Source: Plantago major
Lineage: Eukaryota; Streptophyta; Magnoliopsida; Lamiales; Plantaginaceae
Reading direction: 5' to 3'
Assembly: GCA_026545765.1 (NCBI GenBank)
Contig: CM048840.1
Coordinates: forward strand, 55,552,580-55,616,579
Length of the DNA stretch: 64,000 nucleotides
The notes beneath the pieces were generated by a model, which worked only from the letters and a program-made list of their open reading frames with translations, was not told where the DNA came from and ran no database searches. Below are positions 35,172-47,500 of this stretch, piece after piece (positions within the stretch are counted from its first letter, which is position 1; the number at the start of each line of letters is the position of its first letter). The translations under genes were made by a program, and so were the position numbers.

Positions 35172-37545
35172 GCTCGACGTTTAATTTCTGCTCTATGGCG
35201 TAGTTCATGGGGCAACTTTTCGTATTTCAAGTAATCAACTAGAGGTTTCCGCCAGTTTTCTTTCTCAGTCTCGTATACCTCCACGACATGGTTTTCTTCA
35301 CCACCTTCACTATCGTCAAGTATAGGCGGAACGGCCTAATCATGACGAACATGGACATGGACCTTCTTGTCGGGCATTACAAGAGTGGAAGCAAGTTTTG
35401 CTAGAGCATTAGCTCGACCATTATTTCCTTGTGGAACATGTTCGATTGACACATCTTCTAACCATCCAATCAGTTTTCTAGCATAGCAAACATATGGGGC
35501 TAGTTCAGGTTTCTTGACATCATAATATCTTAGCACTTGGTTGACCACTAGTTTAGAGTGTCCATAGATGTTGAGATGCAATCTCTTTGCATCGAACGCC
35601 ATCTCTAATCCAAGAATCAATGCCTGGTATTCTGCAACATTATTTGAGCAATTTTGGGTCAAAGTGAATGAGTATGGCAGAACTTTCCCATTAGGCGAGA
35701 GAAACACAACTCTAGCTCCTGCCCCATTTTTGTGTGAGGCTCCGTCGAAGTACATTTTCCATGGAGGGGTTACTTCGATTGTCATAACGTCTTCGTCAGG
35801 AAAATCTTCCGTTAACTCCCATTCAACGGGTATCGGATGATCAGCTAGGAAATCAGCCAAGACTTTCCCTTTTACGGCTTTCTGCGGCACGTATATGATT
35901 TCAAATTGTTGAATCTGCAAATACCATCTGGCAAGACTATCCGAGAGTACTGGTTTTGACATAACATACTTCAATGGATTAGCTCTTGAAAAAAGATGAA
36001 TTGTGTGGGCTTGGAAGTAATGCTTCAATTTTTGGATCACAAAGACGAGAGCCAAACAAAGCTTTTCGATGGGGGAATACTTTAGCTCATTTGGCATCAT
36101 CGTTCTGCTCAAATAGTAAAGTGCATTTTCTTTCCCATTGGCGTTTTCTTGAGCCAACAATGCTCCCATGGAACGTTCTTGTGCAGCTATGTATAGAATC
36201 AAAGGGTGTCCTGGTATCGGAGCTCCTAACACTGGCGGCTTCATAAGATATGACTTGATGCATTCGAATGTGTTCCTACAAGCATGATCCCAATCAAATG
36301 GAACATCTTTTCTCATGAGGTGACTAAATGGTTGACATCTTCCTGCGAGGTTGGATATGAATCTCCGGAGGTAAGCTATCTTCCCTTGCAAGCTTCTAAG
36401 CTCATGTATGTTTTTTGGCTCAGGCATCTTCATGATCGCGTCAATTTTAGCTTGCTCGATTTCTATTCCTCGTTGTCGAACAATAAAGCCCAGAAACTTT
36501 CCAGAGCTAACTCCAAATGCGCACTTCAAAGGGTTCATCCTCAGTTGGTACTTTCTTAATCGCTCAAAGACCTCCTTCATGTCTTGCAAGTGATCTGTTT
36601 GCCTCCTGGATTTTACCACCAAGTCATAAACATAGCACTCGACGTTCTTGTGAAGAATGTCATCAAATATCTTTTGCATTACTCTCTGATAGGTGGCGCC
36701 AGCAATCTTGAGACCAAACGGCATTACTTTATAACAATATATCCCTTTTGGAGTGCGAAAAGCCGTTAGTTCTTCTTCCTTTGGATCCATGCGAATTTGA
36801 TTGTATCATGAGGACCCGTCCATGAAAGATAGTGCTTTGTGACCTGTAGTGGCGTCAATCATGAGTTCCGGTATGGGCAGCGGGAAGTCATCCTTGGGGC
36901 ATGCCTAATTTAGGTCTCTAAAATCTACGCATACTCGAATTTGTCCATTCTTCTTTCTTACCAGGACTATGTTAGAAATCCAAGTAGGTATTTGACTTCA
37001 TGGATGAAACCTGCTTCACTTAGCTTATTCACTTCCACTTCGATTGGCAAAATCAACTAAGGACGAAATCACTGTTGAGCTTGCTTGACGGGACGAGTTC
37101 CATTCTTCACTGAGAGTTGGTGCACTGCTATCTTGGGATTGAGGCCAGGCATTTCTTTGTATGTCCAAGCAAACACATCTATGAAATCCTTTAACAGGGC
37201 AATGTAAGCAATCTCTTCATCAACACTTAACAAAGCGCTTATGTACATTTGTCGGGGACATTTGAATCACCAAGATTGACCTCTTTTAATTCATCGATGG
37301 TGGCATTTACCCCTTCTTCAAATTCAGGGGGTGCTACTTCAACATCTTCTTCTTCATTGACATCACAATCCTTAAGGGTGATGTGGTACAATGATTCAAC
37401 ACTTTCATTTTCATCCTCGATATTATCTCGAACTCTTGTGTGGATTATCATCACCCTTTTTACCTTGAGGGTTTCACCGCAGGACACCTTGATATCTTCG
37501 GTCCGCATCATGCGAGATGGAACTAGACTTTGTAGTTTTTCGGAG
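35172..37545 (-). pseudogene. Gypsy reverse transcriptase, RNase H and second RNase H, broken
   Basis: On the minus strand the N-terminal linker (37511-37239, ELKEVNLGD) leads into RT, whose early motifs (VCVDFRDLN, KDDFPLPIPELMIDA, FMDG) lie at about 36960-36800. They are interrupted by stops at about 37068, 37056, 36906 and 36810. From 36790 a 484-codon stretch is open. The RT catalytic motif reads YVYD where the family has YVDD, so the first catalytic Asp is replaced by Tyr. RNase H follows (about 36250-35860). Next comes a second RNase H domain starting MYFDGASHKNGAG (about 35760) and ending near 35400, the extra domain typical of the Tat lineage. The reading frame continues to 35172 and is then split by the nested Copia. 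Confidence 0.9.
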
Positions 37546-37550
37546 TTACT

Positions 37551-38147
37551 TCACTCGCTAGTTCCTGTAGTGCCTGACTTCATTGGTCCCAACCTTTGAT
37601 ACACAGACTTTTTAACTGCCCCCAGTCTTTGATGTGTGGACTGTCTAATTGCCCCCAGTCTTTGATGTGTCGGCTGTCTAATTGGCCCTAACCTTTCAAA
37701 GACAGACTTGTGCAGTGATTTCTCACAATTTTGGTCAGAAGCACTTTCGGTGAATGAGTTGTCGTTTCCGCTCACGTAATTGCTTGTGGCTTGTTTTATG
37801 GTGATGCAGACAGGCTTAGGCCGTTGAAAACCAAGACCTTCTCGAGTTTTTCCACCACTTTGTGAGCTAGAAGATTCTGATGTATTTAATCTCAGAGGAG
37901 AGCCATTCTTAGGATCATATCCTGCCTTTATCAAAAGCTTGAAAGCATTTGGTCCAAAATGTTTTTGTTCGACTTTATGTGATGAAGTCTTATGTTCATT
38001 CAAATCTCCGTGGTCTGGTCGAACAAATCCCTTAAGGGGTGGTTGGACCATACTAGTGAGGCTAAGCTTTGTCAATGGTAGAGTAAGTCCACTCATCCCT
38101 TCATCTTTCGCATGTGAGGCCTCACCGGGGTAGATCTGCGAAGGCAA
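37551..38147 (-). pseudogene. Gypsy linker between protease and RT with QRLG repeats
   Basis: This open stretch of 198 codons has no catalytic motif. At its C-terminal end (37705-37570) it holds four tandem copies of a roughly 14-residue unit containing (E/Q)RLG followed by PIRQPTH, AIRQSTH, AVKKSVY and similar, coded by a 42-bp DNA repeat. Related linker regions with QRLG-type repeats are, as I recall, common in plant Tat polyproteins. It lies in a different frame from the preceding gag-protease stretch. Confidence 0.7.
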
Positions 38148-40372
38148 TTCTTCCTTGTTAGGATTTTTTTCACTTGATCTCTTGACTCGCCGCCAAACGA
38201 GTTCGACCCTTCATTTACATTCTTCATATGTTCCTTGTAATACTTGGAGTTAGCAAAATAAGATTCGACTTCCGTGAATGGTTTGCCATCTGCAATCACC
38301 TTTCTCAGTACTCCATTTTGGCAATATTGGAAGCATTGGTGTAAAGTCGAGGGGACTACACCATTTTCATGTATCCATGTCCTTCCCAAAAGCAAATTGT
38401 AGGACGTCTTAGCATCAATAACATGGAACAGCGTCGTCGATGACATATTGTCAATCATCAAATCTAATCCCACAATGCCCATTGCTTTTTGCCCTCCTTG
38501 GTTGAAGCCTTGGATCATCAGTCGACTACTAGCGAGGTCTTCTACAGGTATTCCTACTTCTCTCATGATATGCAGGGGCAAGATATATATGGATGGCAGA
38601 ACCACCATCAATGAGTATCCTTTTGACCTTGTGCTCACGAGTAAAGCCGGACATGAACAATGGTCTGTTGTGAGGCTTAGGTGGATAGTTGTCATACAAT
38701 CAATGGGTTTTGCCACTTCGGTGGAAACACATGTTTTGTTCGGAGGTTCTTCTAGTGAGGGTTGGTCAATTTTCTCCTCATGATTTTCACCAGACGAGAT
38801 GGTGTTGACATTTGCATTTTCCTCATCTAGCGAAATATTCCCTTCCCAGGCCAATTTTATCACCTTCTCCTTGAAGACGAAACAATCTTGTATCGGGTGA
38901 CTCACGAGACGGTGGTACTTGCAGTACTTGGGGTCGTCCGAACGACCTTCTTCTTTAGGTCTCTTCATTTCAGGCAACTCGATCAAATTATTCTTCAACA
39001 AGTCATCAAATATCCCAGGGACATCGGAGTCGAGGAACGGATACTGCTTTGCCATCAGTTCCTTCAGAGTCAACCTTCTTTGCTCGTCTTTTGGCGGAGC
39101 GTTGTTTGTTGGTGTATAGTTCACCTTTTCTTTGTCCTTTTTCGCCCTTGATACCTTGATCTTTGTGATGCTTGTAGTCATTGCTTCTTTACCTTTGAGT
39201 GGAGGCTTACCCCCTCTCTTGGTGTCAATCCTACGCGATTCTTGCACAGGAGGACCTTCAATTCCACTTGAAGCCATACTTAATTCCATGTCATGGGCTC
39301 GAGTCGCTAGTTCTTCGAATGAGCATGGCATGATTCGTTGAAGAATGTATGGAAGACCACATTGCATTCCTTGGATGCACATCTCGATTGTTGAAGCCTC
39401 AGACAATCGATCTTTGCAATTGAGACTTAAATTCCTCCATCGATTGATGTAATCCATGATGGCTTCTTCTTTCCACTGGCGTGTGTTGGTGAGCTCAATC
39501 ATGCTAACAGTTCTTCTTGTGCTATAGAAACGATTAAGGAACTCCTGCTCCAGTTGATCCCAACTATCTATGGATCCAGCCTCCAAGTCAGTATACCAAT
39601 CAAATGCATTGTTCTTTAGTGAGCGAACAAATTGTTTTACCAGATGGTCGCCAAAGGTTCCAGCATTGTTGCATTTCTCAACAAAATGCGCCACATGTTG
39701 CTTTGGGCTCCCTTTGCCATCAAATTGTTGAAACTTGGGTGGTTGATATCCTGTGGGCATCCTCAAGTTATCAATCCTCCATGGGTATGGCTTACTCATG
39801 TAAGTGAAAGATGATTTGGAGTTTTCATCAAGTCTCTCCTTCAGGGCACCCATGATGAATTCTTTCAATTGATTAGCTGGGATTGTCCCTTCTGGGGAGA
39901 TTGACACTTCTTCATGGGTTGATTTCATCTTCAAGTTTGATTATGGTTGCTGGTATGGTGATTCACTACGCTCTTCATAGCATTTTTCTCCAATCTTGCT
40001 AGTTTCGACTTCTTCTTCATTCAAGAGTTTCTCAATCTTAGATTCTCGATCTAAGAGCTTTGTAATTTTCGAGTCTTGTTCTTCAGCGCGTTTCATGAGG
40101 AATTCCATGGATTTTGCCAAAGTCATCAACTGAGATTCCAACAGCCCACTATTCACAACTAGGTTTGATGGGGGAACCTCTTGATTGCGAGGAGATGGTG
40201 GATGGAAGTCGTTACTCACAGAGGCTTCATCTCCATCATTTTCGCCATTGTTTGTACTAGGTGCCTTGAGGACGGCTTCCGAAGCGTGGACATTCACGGC
40301 TAGTTCTTCGGCATCTTTGGAATTTACATCTTCCGACACCTGTGAAGTACTCTTATTTGCTTTTCGAACCAT
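38093..40372 (-). pseudogene. Gypsy gag and protease, broken
   Basis: Gag starts at ATG 40372 (MVRKANKSTSQVSE) with a low-complexity, predicted coiled-coil N-terminus. One in-frame TAA at about 39942 interrupts it. The 613-codon continuation contains the retrotransposon gag domain (PPKFQQFDGKGSPKQHVAHF, WYTDLEAGSIDSWDQLEQEF, about residues 65-200). It then has a basic linker and a CKYHRLVSHPIQDCFVFK zinc-type motif near 38900. The protease follows at about 38700-38300. Its active-site DGGSA is present at about 38603, but in a neighbouring frame, bracketed by two compensating frameshifts. The end of the domain (YNLLLGRTWIH) is back in the main frame. Confidence 0.87.
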
Positions 40373-40420
40373 CTTTCCTTGTTTCCCTTAGACGATGAAT
40401 AGAGATGAGAGGTAGAGATG

Positions 40421-40437
40421 TCCCACTGGGCGTGCCA
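40421..40437 (-). promoter_or_regulatory. Candidate primer-binding site of the Tat-like Gypsy
   Basis: On the minus strand TGGCACGCCCAGTGGGA begins six bases inside the 5' LTR. Its position and TGG start fit a tRNA primer site. I cannot assign the tRNA with certainty. Confidence 0.65.
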
Positions 40438-40443
40438 AAAATC

Positions 40444-41675
40444 TGTAGCAAATAATTTTTATTGATTTGATTAATGCGGGTACAATTCTCTTTTACAATC
40501 CTCTGATTCTAGTCTTCTAATACGGCGAACTTGGATCTTCAAAGCCTTCGCTCTAGAATTTTATTATGACTTCAAGGTCGAGAAAATGATGATTCGGGGG
40601 CTTCTTGGCTTGATCTCGAATCAAATCGCGAACTTGGAAGTGTTTGGGGCGGACGTAACGAACTTCTTGAGAAATGGATGAACTCCACGAAGAACGCTTC
40701 TAGATCGTAACAGAATTTGGCCTTTGATCTTCTGTAGAGGAAGTTTGGCCTTCAGAAAACGTTTGTTCAAGGGCTTCTCAGCTTGATCTTGAATCTAACG
40801 TTGCTTTTGACTTGAATTTGATGAAGAACTTCAAGAACTTTGCTCGATCTTCTTCACGGTCGTCACGAAATTTGGCCTTTGATCTTCTGTAGAGGAAGTT
40901 CGGCCTTCGGGAAACGTTTCTTCAAGGGCATCTCAGCTTGATCTTGAATCTAACGTTGCTTTTGGCTTGAATTTGATGAAGAACTTCAAGAACTTTGCTC
41001 GGGCTTCTTCAGGGCTTTGGATTTCGATCTTCCTTTGCGGCGGTCGATCTTCCAATAACGTTTCTCCAAGTGTGCAAGGACTTCTTCTTGGATCAAACGC
41101 AGGCTTTTCTTCAGTTGCCGGATGAACTTCTTGAATGTTTCTTCGAACATCAAACGGGGATCTTGAGTGGATAAGAGGATTTTGGGCTCTTGCTCTTCAC
41201 TTGTGGTCTTCCTTCTCTTCTCCTTCTTTTCTTCTTCTTCTCTTCTTCTCTTCATTTTGGTGGAGAATGCCCTCTATTTATAGATGAGGAAAATGGAAGG
41301 ATGAAAATCCTTATTTTTCCTTTTCTTCAATAATTGCATCACATTTATGAGGTGTCGCGATCCTATTGGTCGAATTACTTTCTCCTTTATGTCTTGATTT
41401 AATTTAAAAGGTGCATTTTAACATCATCCTTTTAACGTGGCGGCATTCGACCGACTTTAGAATTTCCGAGTATTCACACCATTTTCAATGTGAAGTAATC
41501 GAAAATACTCCATATTTTGTACGTGGCGCAATTTGATAGGTCATAAATGGAGCGTATAAAAATCAATTAAATTACCATACTACATTGGAATAAAATTTGG
41601 TAAAATTCCAATTAAATACGGTAAATTAAATATAATGATATTAATAATTTATTCGACACATTTTGCGTGTCTACA
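40444..41675 (-). repeat. 5' LTR of the Tat-like Gypsy (1232 bp)
   Basis: Termini are TGTAGACACGC and TTTGCTACA on the minus strand. The minus-strand TATAAATAG lies at about 41274-41282. It contains the same 155-bp tandem duplication (GGCCTTTGATCTT at 40719 and 40874) as the 3' LTR. Confidence 0.93.
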
Positions 41676-42235
41676 GTCACGTGTAGACATATTGATTGAT
41701 AATAGTCAGGGCGACATACCGACTAACGATAGAAAACTCGAAGTTACGGTAGCTACAATGATCATTAGGTAACTTGTAATTACACTCATGCATAATAGAA
41801 AATTATAACTTTTTAAAATAAAAAATTGGGAGCAAAACCAAGACTGGGAGAATTACATTTTATGATCACTCACTTGATCTGCAAGGTTTTTATTTGTCAT
41901 TCCTCTATAGAGTCATGAGTTAGTTTGTAAGAATCCAATCATGTTCGGAAATCAGAAATTAACTAGCGTAAGGAGAACAAAACAAATCTTATAAATAGTA
42001 ATCACTAGACCATAATTGCAGTAATCACTAGACAAAACAACTCCTATATGTCTACTGTACATTATGTGACAAAAAATCAATCCCTCCACATACTTTTTGG
42101 TGGTAATGTATTCAACTACAAAACTGTCAAACCTACAATATAGCTCCCAATAGGCCTGGAAAAAAAGCAACACATCTAGTTGCCACATGCAATTATGTCG
42201 CCCAGCCACCGTTCCAAATTAATTGTGTTTATTGC
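41676..42235. other. Flank right of the Gypsy, no recognised feature
   Basis: This is AT-rich and begins with GTCAC, the imperfect target duplication of the Gypsy. An 85-codon minus-strand open frame (42209-41952) has no recognisable domain. No gene is supported. Confidence 0.4.
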
Positions 42236-42441
42236 TCCCTCCATCCCGGTTTAATCTTCCCGTAGACCCGAGTACAAGATTTAAGAGAAAAGGGAATAAA
42301 GTAGGAAAGATGGTGATAATGTATGAAAGAGAGTGAATAAAGTAGGGGAAATAATGAATAAAGTATGAGAGATAGTATATAAAATATGATGTGGGATAAA
42401 ACTGGATTAGTCGTGAGTTAAAGTCAAGATCGTAAGGAGTC
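42236..42441. mobile_element. Truncated Stowaway-like MITE
   Basis: The left end GCTCCCTCCATCCCGG is the typical Stowaway-type terminus. The interior is rich in GAATAAAGTA-type words. No matching right terminus appears before the LTR-like sequence beginning at 42442, so the MITE is probably truncated or interrupted. Confidence 0.5.
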
Positions 42442-43998
42442 TGTTAGAGCGTAGGTCTGGTACTTCTTAAATCGTCTAGCCTTAGTTCGAAGTCCGGCCA
42501 TAGGATAGGGTCCGACAGGGAATGTGATTGTCAGTGCGATCCCTTAATAGTGCTGGGTCCGCCAGGTTAGTAAGACTGTCCCTGAGTGATGGTCCGTCAG
42601 ATTGACACGGATGCTTATCCTATAAAGAAGAATAGAAGGGGTTAGACCCTTTTGGGCCGTCCTGCCTTAGACAGTCCGGGCTAAGATTCAACTAGTTAGG
42701 AGGCGGATCAAGCTAGGGCTCGGACCTCAAAACTTAGAGAGTGGATTATTGAGAAGTAGTTGTGTACCTTAATGAGGAGTAAATGCCCACTATTTATAGT
42801 ATTGAGCTCTGGGTACAAACTCTGTGACATCCCGGAGCATGGTCGGCTTACAGGTAGGTTGACACGTGGTCCCGGAGATAGGTGGCGCGTTGTACACACG
42901 CTGATATTTAGGATAAGACCAGAAGCAGTCCGTCCATGCACTCCAGACGGACATAATGAATGGACGGACTCACTTTTAAATTTGTCTTGATCCAGAAGTT
43001 TTCTCCTGGAGAACGGAAATGTCCGTGGTGAGGAACGTGGGATGTTTGGACCGTCCCGTCATTTCACTCTGGGAACTTTATAACACGAAGTGTTTTTAGT
43101 GCCGGACCCAAGCTCTAGTGGACGGACTCCTAGTGATGCACCTACATAGATCGTATTAAGTCGCCTTGGTTCGGCTAGAGTTATGGGCGGACTCATATGT
43201 ATATATCATAAGTCACCCCAGTTTCCAAGTATCTCAGTGGGAGATGGTTGTGAAACTATATGTGGCTGTCCGTCCAGAATTTTCGTAAGTCCGTTCCTGC
43301 GTATTTTGGGCCTGAAAGTCGATCCATTAAGGGTGTCCAAGTTTTCGGGCCAAGCCCAGGCCCAATTGTGTTGGTGCCCATATGCACACGTGGCAGATCT
43401 TGATTGGACCTAAAAATCTATATATACTCCCTTAGCTCGATGTATTTTTTAGTTCAATTGCATTTTTCTTCCATAATGTAGTCGTAGGGCCGGTCCTCTT
43501 CTTTGAGGTGTTTGTGTCCTTCCGAGATAGTTAGCTGGCGGGATGAGCTAAGCTAAAGGCTGACCATTTCCAGCTTTGTTGTCTTGGAAGATACGCAAGC
43601 ATGCAAAAGGGGAGTGACCTTCTAAGCTTTTTCTTCCATGGCCGATCCTCTTCTTTGAGGTGTTTGTGTCCTTCAAAGATAATTAGCTGGCGGGTGAGCT
43701 AAGCTAAAGGCTGACCATTTCCAGCTTTGTGGTCTTTGAAGATACGCAAGCATGCCAAAGGGGAGTGGCCTTAAGATCGTAAGCTAGTGGGGAGAGCCTT
43801 ATTTGAGTGGTTGTTTGTCTTCCCGGTTTTTTCCGTCGGATCTGGGTTGACGGCCTTGCTGTGATGAGGATCCGATCCGTTGCCTTTCGTTCTCAAGAAG
43901 TTCTACTTCAGGCTCTTTTTGAGACGCAGGGAAGTTGGCCAGATCCCTATTCTGCGTAGCCAATAATCCGTCCGGCCCAACATATATCGTCTGTCATA
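42442..43998 (-). repeat. Probable LTR of the second Gypsy-like element
   Basis: The inner-left edge TGTTAGAGCG (42442) would be the minus-strand 3' end. A minus-strand TATAAATAGTGGGC box lies at about 42788-42801, with GAGAG-type leader sequence after it. The outer edge is uncertain: both ...GGCCCAACA (43982) and ...GTCTGTCA (43998) would give TG at the minus-strand start. A G-rich tract (TTGGGGGGAC on the minus strand, 44011-44020) could be the polypurine tract. No second LTR copy is in the window to confirm the limits. Confidence 0.5.
43489..43785. repeat. 152-bp tandem duplication inside the probable LTR
   Basis: GATCCTCTTCTTTGAGGTGT-type sequence starts near 43491 and again near 43643. 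Each copy continues through AGCTAAGCTAAAGGCTGACC and GATACGCAAGCATGC. The copies differ at a few sites. Confidence 0.85.
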
Positions 43999-44273
43999 AT
44001 GGTACTATAAGTCCCCCCAAGTTCCGGGCTTGCTTTGTTTATGAAATAAAAGCAAGGGCGGGACTTTAAAGTTGGTATCCGGTGGTCAGCTTGCCCGTTG
44101 GTAGGGGGTATTTCAGACTTATTTTTGGAGTCAATTCTGCTGGTTCAGACGGTTTACCACGGTTTTAAGATTGTCCAGGCCGGTCTAATCATAATAATTA
44201 TGAATTATTACGATGATCGATGTGTTGGTTCGGATCTTGGCCCATGGGCCTGGTTGGACCAGCCCAATATGCC

Positions 44274-44280
44274 TATAAAT
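44274..44280 (+). promoter_or_regulatory. TATA box of the second antisense gene
   Basis: TATAAAT at 44274-44280, followed by an AGAGAGAGAAAG leader-like stretch about 50 bp later, fits a + strand promoter ahead of the antisense gene. Confidence 0.6.
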
Positions 44281-44568
44281 AGGCCTGTAACCTGTCATTT
44301 TCAACACTTTACGAAAATTCCGAATCTTTAGAGAGAGAAAGTTGAGACTGAGCAAAGGGTAGAGAGAGGATTTTCAGCAGGCGGACATTCACTTAACTTT
44401 CAAGGAGTTTCGAAGAGCAGGCTTCCTTTGCCGACAAGTAAGTTTGCTTCCTTTGAACTTTTTGCTTTAGATGCATGTGATGTTTTTATCGACAGTCTTA
44501 GTTTGGTATGCTTGACCTGTCCGAGCTTGGGGCTTTAAGATTTTTTCATTATCTTTTTGTTTTGTAGA

Positions 44569-47500
44569 TTCCCCAGCTTGGACAGCTAGGAATATCAGTA
44601 GGAGACGATCATTTAGGAGACTTGTACGAGAGTGAGGGTGAGGAAGTGCAACAGCCGAACCAGATCATTAATTTGACTGACTCTGATCAGGGTTCGGATC
44701 TGGACGAAGCGTCTCCTTCCGACATTGAAATTGTTGGTGTCCGTCAAAGACCTTCCCCTTGTTACAATATTGTTAACCTTCCCCACTCTAACATCCAAAC
44801 TGTGGGGACCTCTCAACCTTCCGAGGCCACTTCTAACCCCCCAGTCCAATACAACTTGATTGACGTTGCTTCTCACCCTCGGAACCCCTATCCGCCAAAT
44901 TCTTTTGCCAGTCTAGGTTACAACTGTAGGGTTCCTGTTTTCGAACCTTCGCCAGTATCCTCCTTCCCCATGGCCGGTACGAATGAAGCTGGTCTGTCCA
45001 GAACTCTACTTTTTACAGGAGTTCCTGGGATTGGAATTGACGAGACGGATTCCGGTAGGTATGGGCATGAGTCGTCTCCTCTTTCCTTTGATGACAACCC
45101 TCCAATAAGGCGGACCCGGGATAATGATGAGTCCGTGGACATGGAGATAGACAGGCCCATCCATGTAGATACTTCTTCTTCAAGTTTTGGGGAGTCGGAC
45201 TCAGATAGGTCGTCTTTAGAAGAGGAGTCATCCGATGAGGAAGTAGACATTGGGTCCGTGCAGGATAACAGGGATGTTATGAGGACTCCTGCTGATGAAG
45301 GGACTAGTAATCCGTCTGTTGGTGCCGAAAATCTAGAGAGGGCACTTATTCTTGTGTCCGTGGTGGGGCAAAGTTCGGGGATTCAGAAGGATAGGGCTTC
45401 CAAGAAGTCCGACTCCAAAAATGTCACAAAGACTGCTCAGAATTACAAAACGGACAAGTCCGCCCCTATTAGAGCTTTATGACCGGACGTCGAGCAGAAT
45501 GATGACGGAATAATTCCTACTTGTTCATCGAGTCTGAAGGAATCGGACATTGAAGATTTGCATTGTTTGTATGAGATCCCGCGGGAGTATGAGATCATTA
45601 TCCATGGGCCATCGGAGACGCTGTACAATACGCCGGAAGGGTGCCTTACCTTCCATGTGCAAGCTTTCATGTGTGGATGGCGGATACCCATGCTTCCCGA
45701 GATAGCAAACTTCTTCCGTCACACCATGCTATGTCCATCGCAGGTCCTTCCCAATGCCTTGGGGACCATAATGTGCTTCGCGGTCATCCTCAAACTGAAG
45801 GGCGAGGAGTTTTCTTACAAGAAGTTTCTGTCCGTCTTCACCATCTCCTCAAGCCCAAACTCGGCGTTCTATTTTTTCACCCACCGTCGGGGCTTGAGGT
45901 TCCAAGATGGGTTTGAAACGTCTCATTCTTCCAAGTGGTGGCCGAAGTATTTTTACATCAGAAATCCATCCGGGGATTGGGGACTTCCTAAATTTTTCAG
46001 GCGTGACAAGTTCCAAAGCCTAAGGGTGAAGAATCCGCCGGAATGGTTGGAGTCGTTGAAACCAATGACGGTCTTGTTGCCAAAGTCCGACGATGATGAG
46101 GACGGATCGGATGAAGAGGAAGTGTTGGTTGATGCTATTGGAACCAGGGCAACCATTATTCTGGATCACGATCCTGATCCGGGGCTAGAGTTGGAGAGTA
46201 TGGCCGTTTTGGGCATAGATGGGGGGGACCTGACGCTATTTTTATCTCTACGCTCTAGTGGTCTAACCCCAACTTTGGCTGGCCGGTCTCACAAATACAC
46301 CTATTTATTGTAATAATAAGGAGGATTTGAGTGAGTCTTTATTTTGTGAGTGCCGGTCTTTCAATTATAACCGGTCTCTTTTATCTGAGCCTTCTTTTTG
46401 TTATCTTGTGCAAGATATTGGATAATGGAGGCCTCCAAGAGTATGTTGGAGCAGAGGGCCGCGGATAAGATCCGCGATATGCAGAAGCTGCGGGAGGGTA
46501 AGGGTAAAGCCAAGAGGTTTACTCCGGGGGCCTCCAAGATCCATACCGATGGTCTGGCTAACGTGGCCACAGCTCTGCAGCCCCCGCCAGCTGATAAGTC
46601 CGGGGCTTCCAAAGGTGGTTCCGCCCGGGAACAGGTAATTGGTCTAAACCTCCCACCCTCACATAAAATTTACAAAAGGCATGGATACTCGGCCACCATT
46701 GAGGGTTCGAGGGTTCATGTATCCTCCCCTACTCAACTAACCAGGAGTCAGGTGCAGGAACAGGGCCGGGAGGTACTGGCCAATGCTTCTAAGGTGGTGA
46801 GGTCGGAGGTCACTAAGAGGAAGGACAAGGGCCCGGTGGATAGGCCCCCTACTAAGAAGAGCCGGGGTGCCGAGATGAGTAGGGCGGTGGATCCTTCTGC
46901 CCTACGGTCCCTCTCTCCAGAGGACCTGGCGAACAGCTTGAGGGCGCTGTCTGATACCATGCGGGTTCACTTGGATGCCGTAAGTTTGTAAATTTATATC
47001 TTTGCATCTGCCGGTCTTCTCTATTTAAAGTTTTAATTTTGGCTATTCTTCTTTTGTAGGTGAGTGCTCATGCTAAGGACTTCAGCGATTTATCCTGGAG
47101 CGATAAGATCCGCCTGACCAAGGAGCTGGAGTTGGCAGACGCTAAAATATCCGAGCAACGGGCTGAATTGGATAAACTCCGGGCCTTCAAGGCCGAGGTG
47201 ACAAAAAAATTGGAGGATAAGGAGGCGGCCTATGCCCGATCGGACCAGGGACTTAAGCTGACGGCCTCGGCCTGGGCTCGTCTTGGAAAGGCCATTATAG
47301 ATGCGGCCCGGACTAGTCGGCTGGACTCCGTCCATGATTTCCTTAAGTCCAACTCCTTCTATTATCTTAAGAAGATGGAGGAGGTCGATATTAGGACGGA
47401 GGCCTTCTTTGCTTGTATCGGTCAGCTACAGGGGCTCGGACTCTTGGAGCCCTCGTTCAGCATATCGGACCCTCGGATTAACATTGCGGCTGACCAAGAT

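Larger units (their letters stand above)
13914..41675 (-). mobile_element. Tat-like Gypsy LTR retrotransposon carrying a nested Copia
   Basis: In element order on the minus strand: 5' LTR 41675-40444, primer site, gag 40372 downward with protease, RT, RNase H and a second RNase H to 35172, integrase 20621-19460, an antisense gene on the + strand (about 15.8-18.9 kb), a polypurine tract, and the 3' LTR 15146-13914. Removing the nested Copia leaves about 13.2 kb. The second RNase H domain, the large size and the antisense extra gene between integrase and 3' LTR are hallmarks described for the Tat lineage (Ogre, Retand). The flanks read GTCCC on the left (13909-13913) and GTCAC on the right (41676-41680), a 5-bp target duplication with one mismatch. 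Multiple stops show it is dead. Confidence 0.9.
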
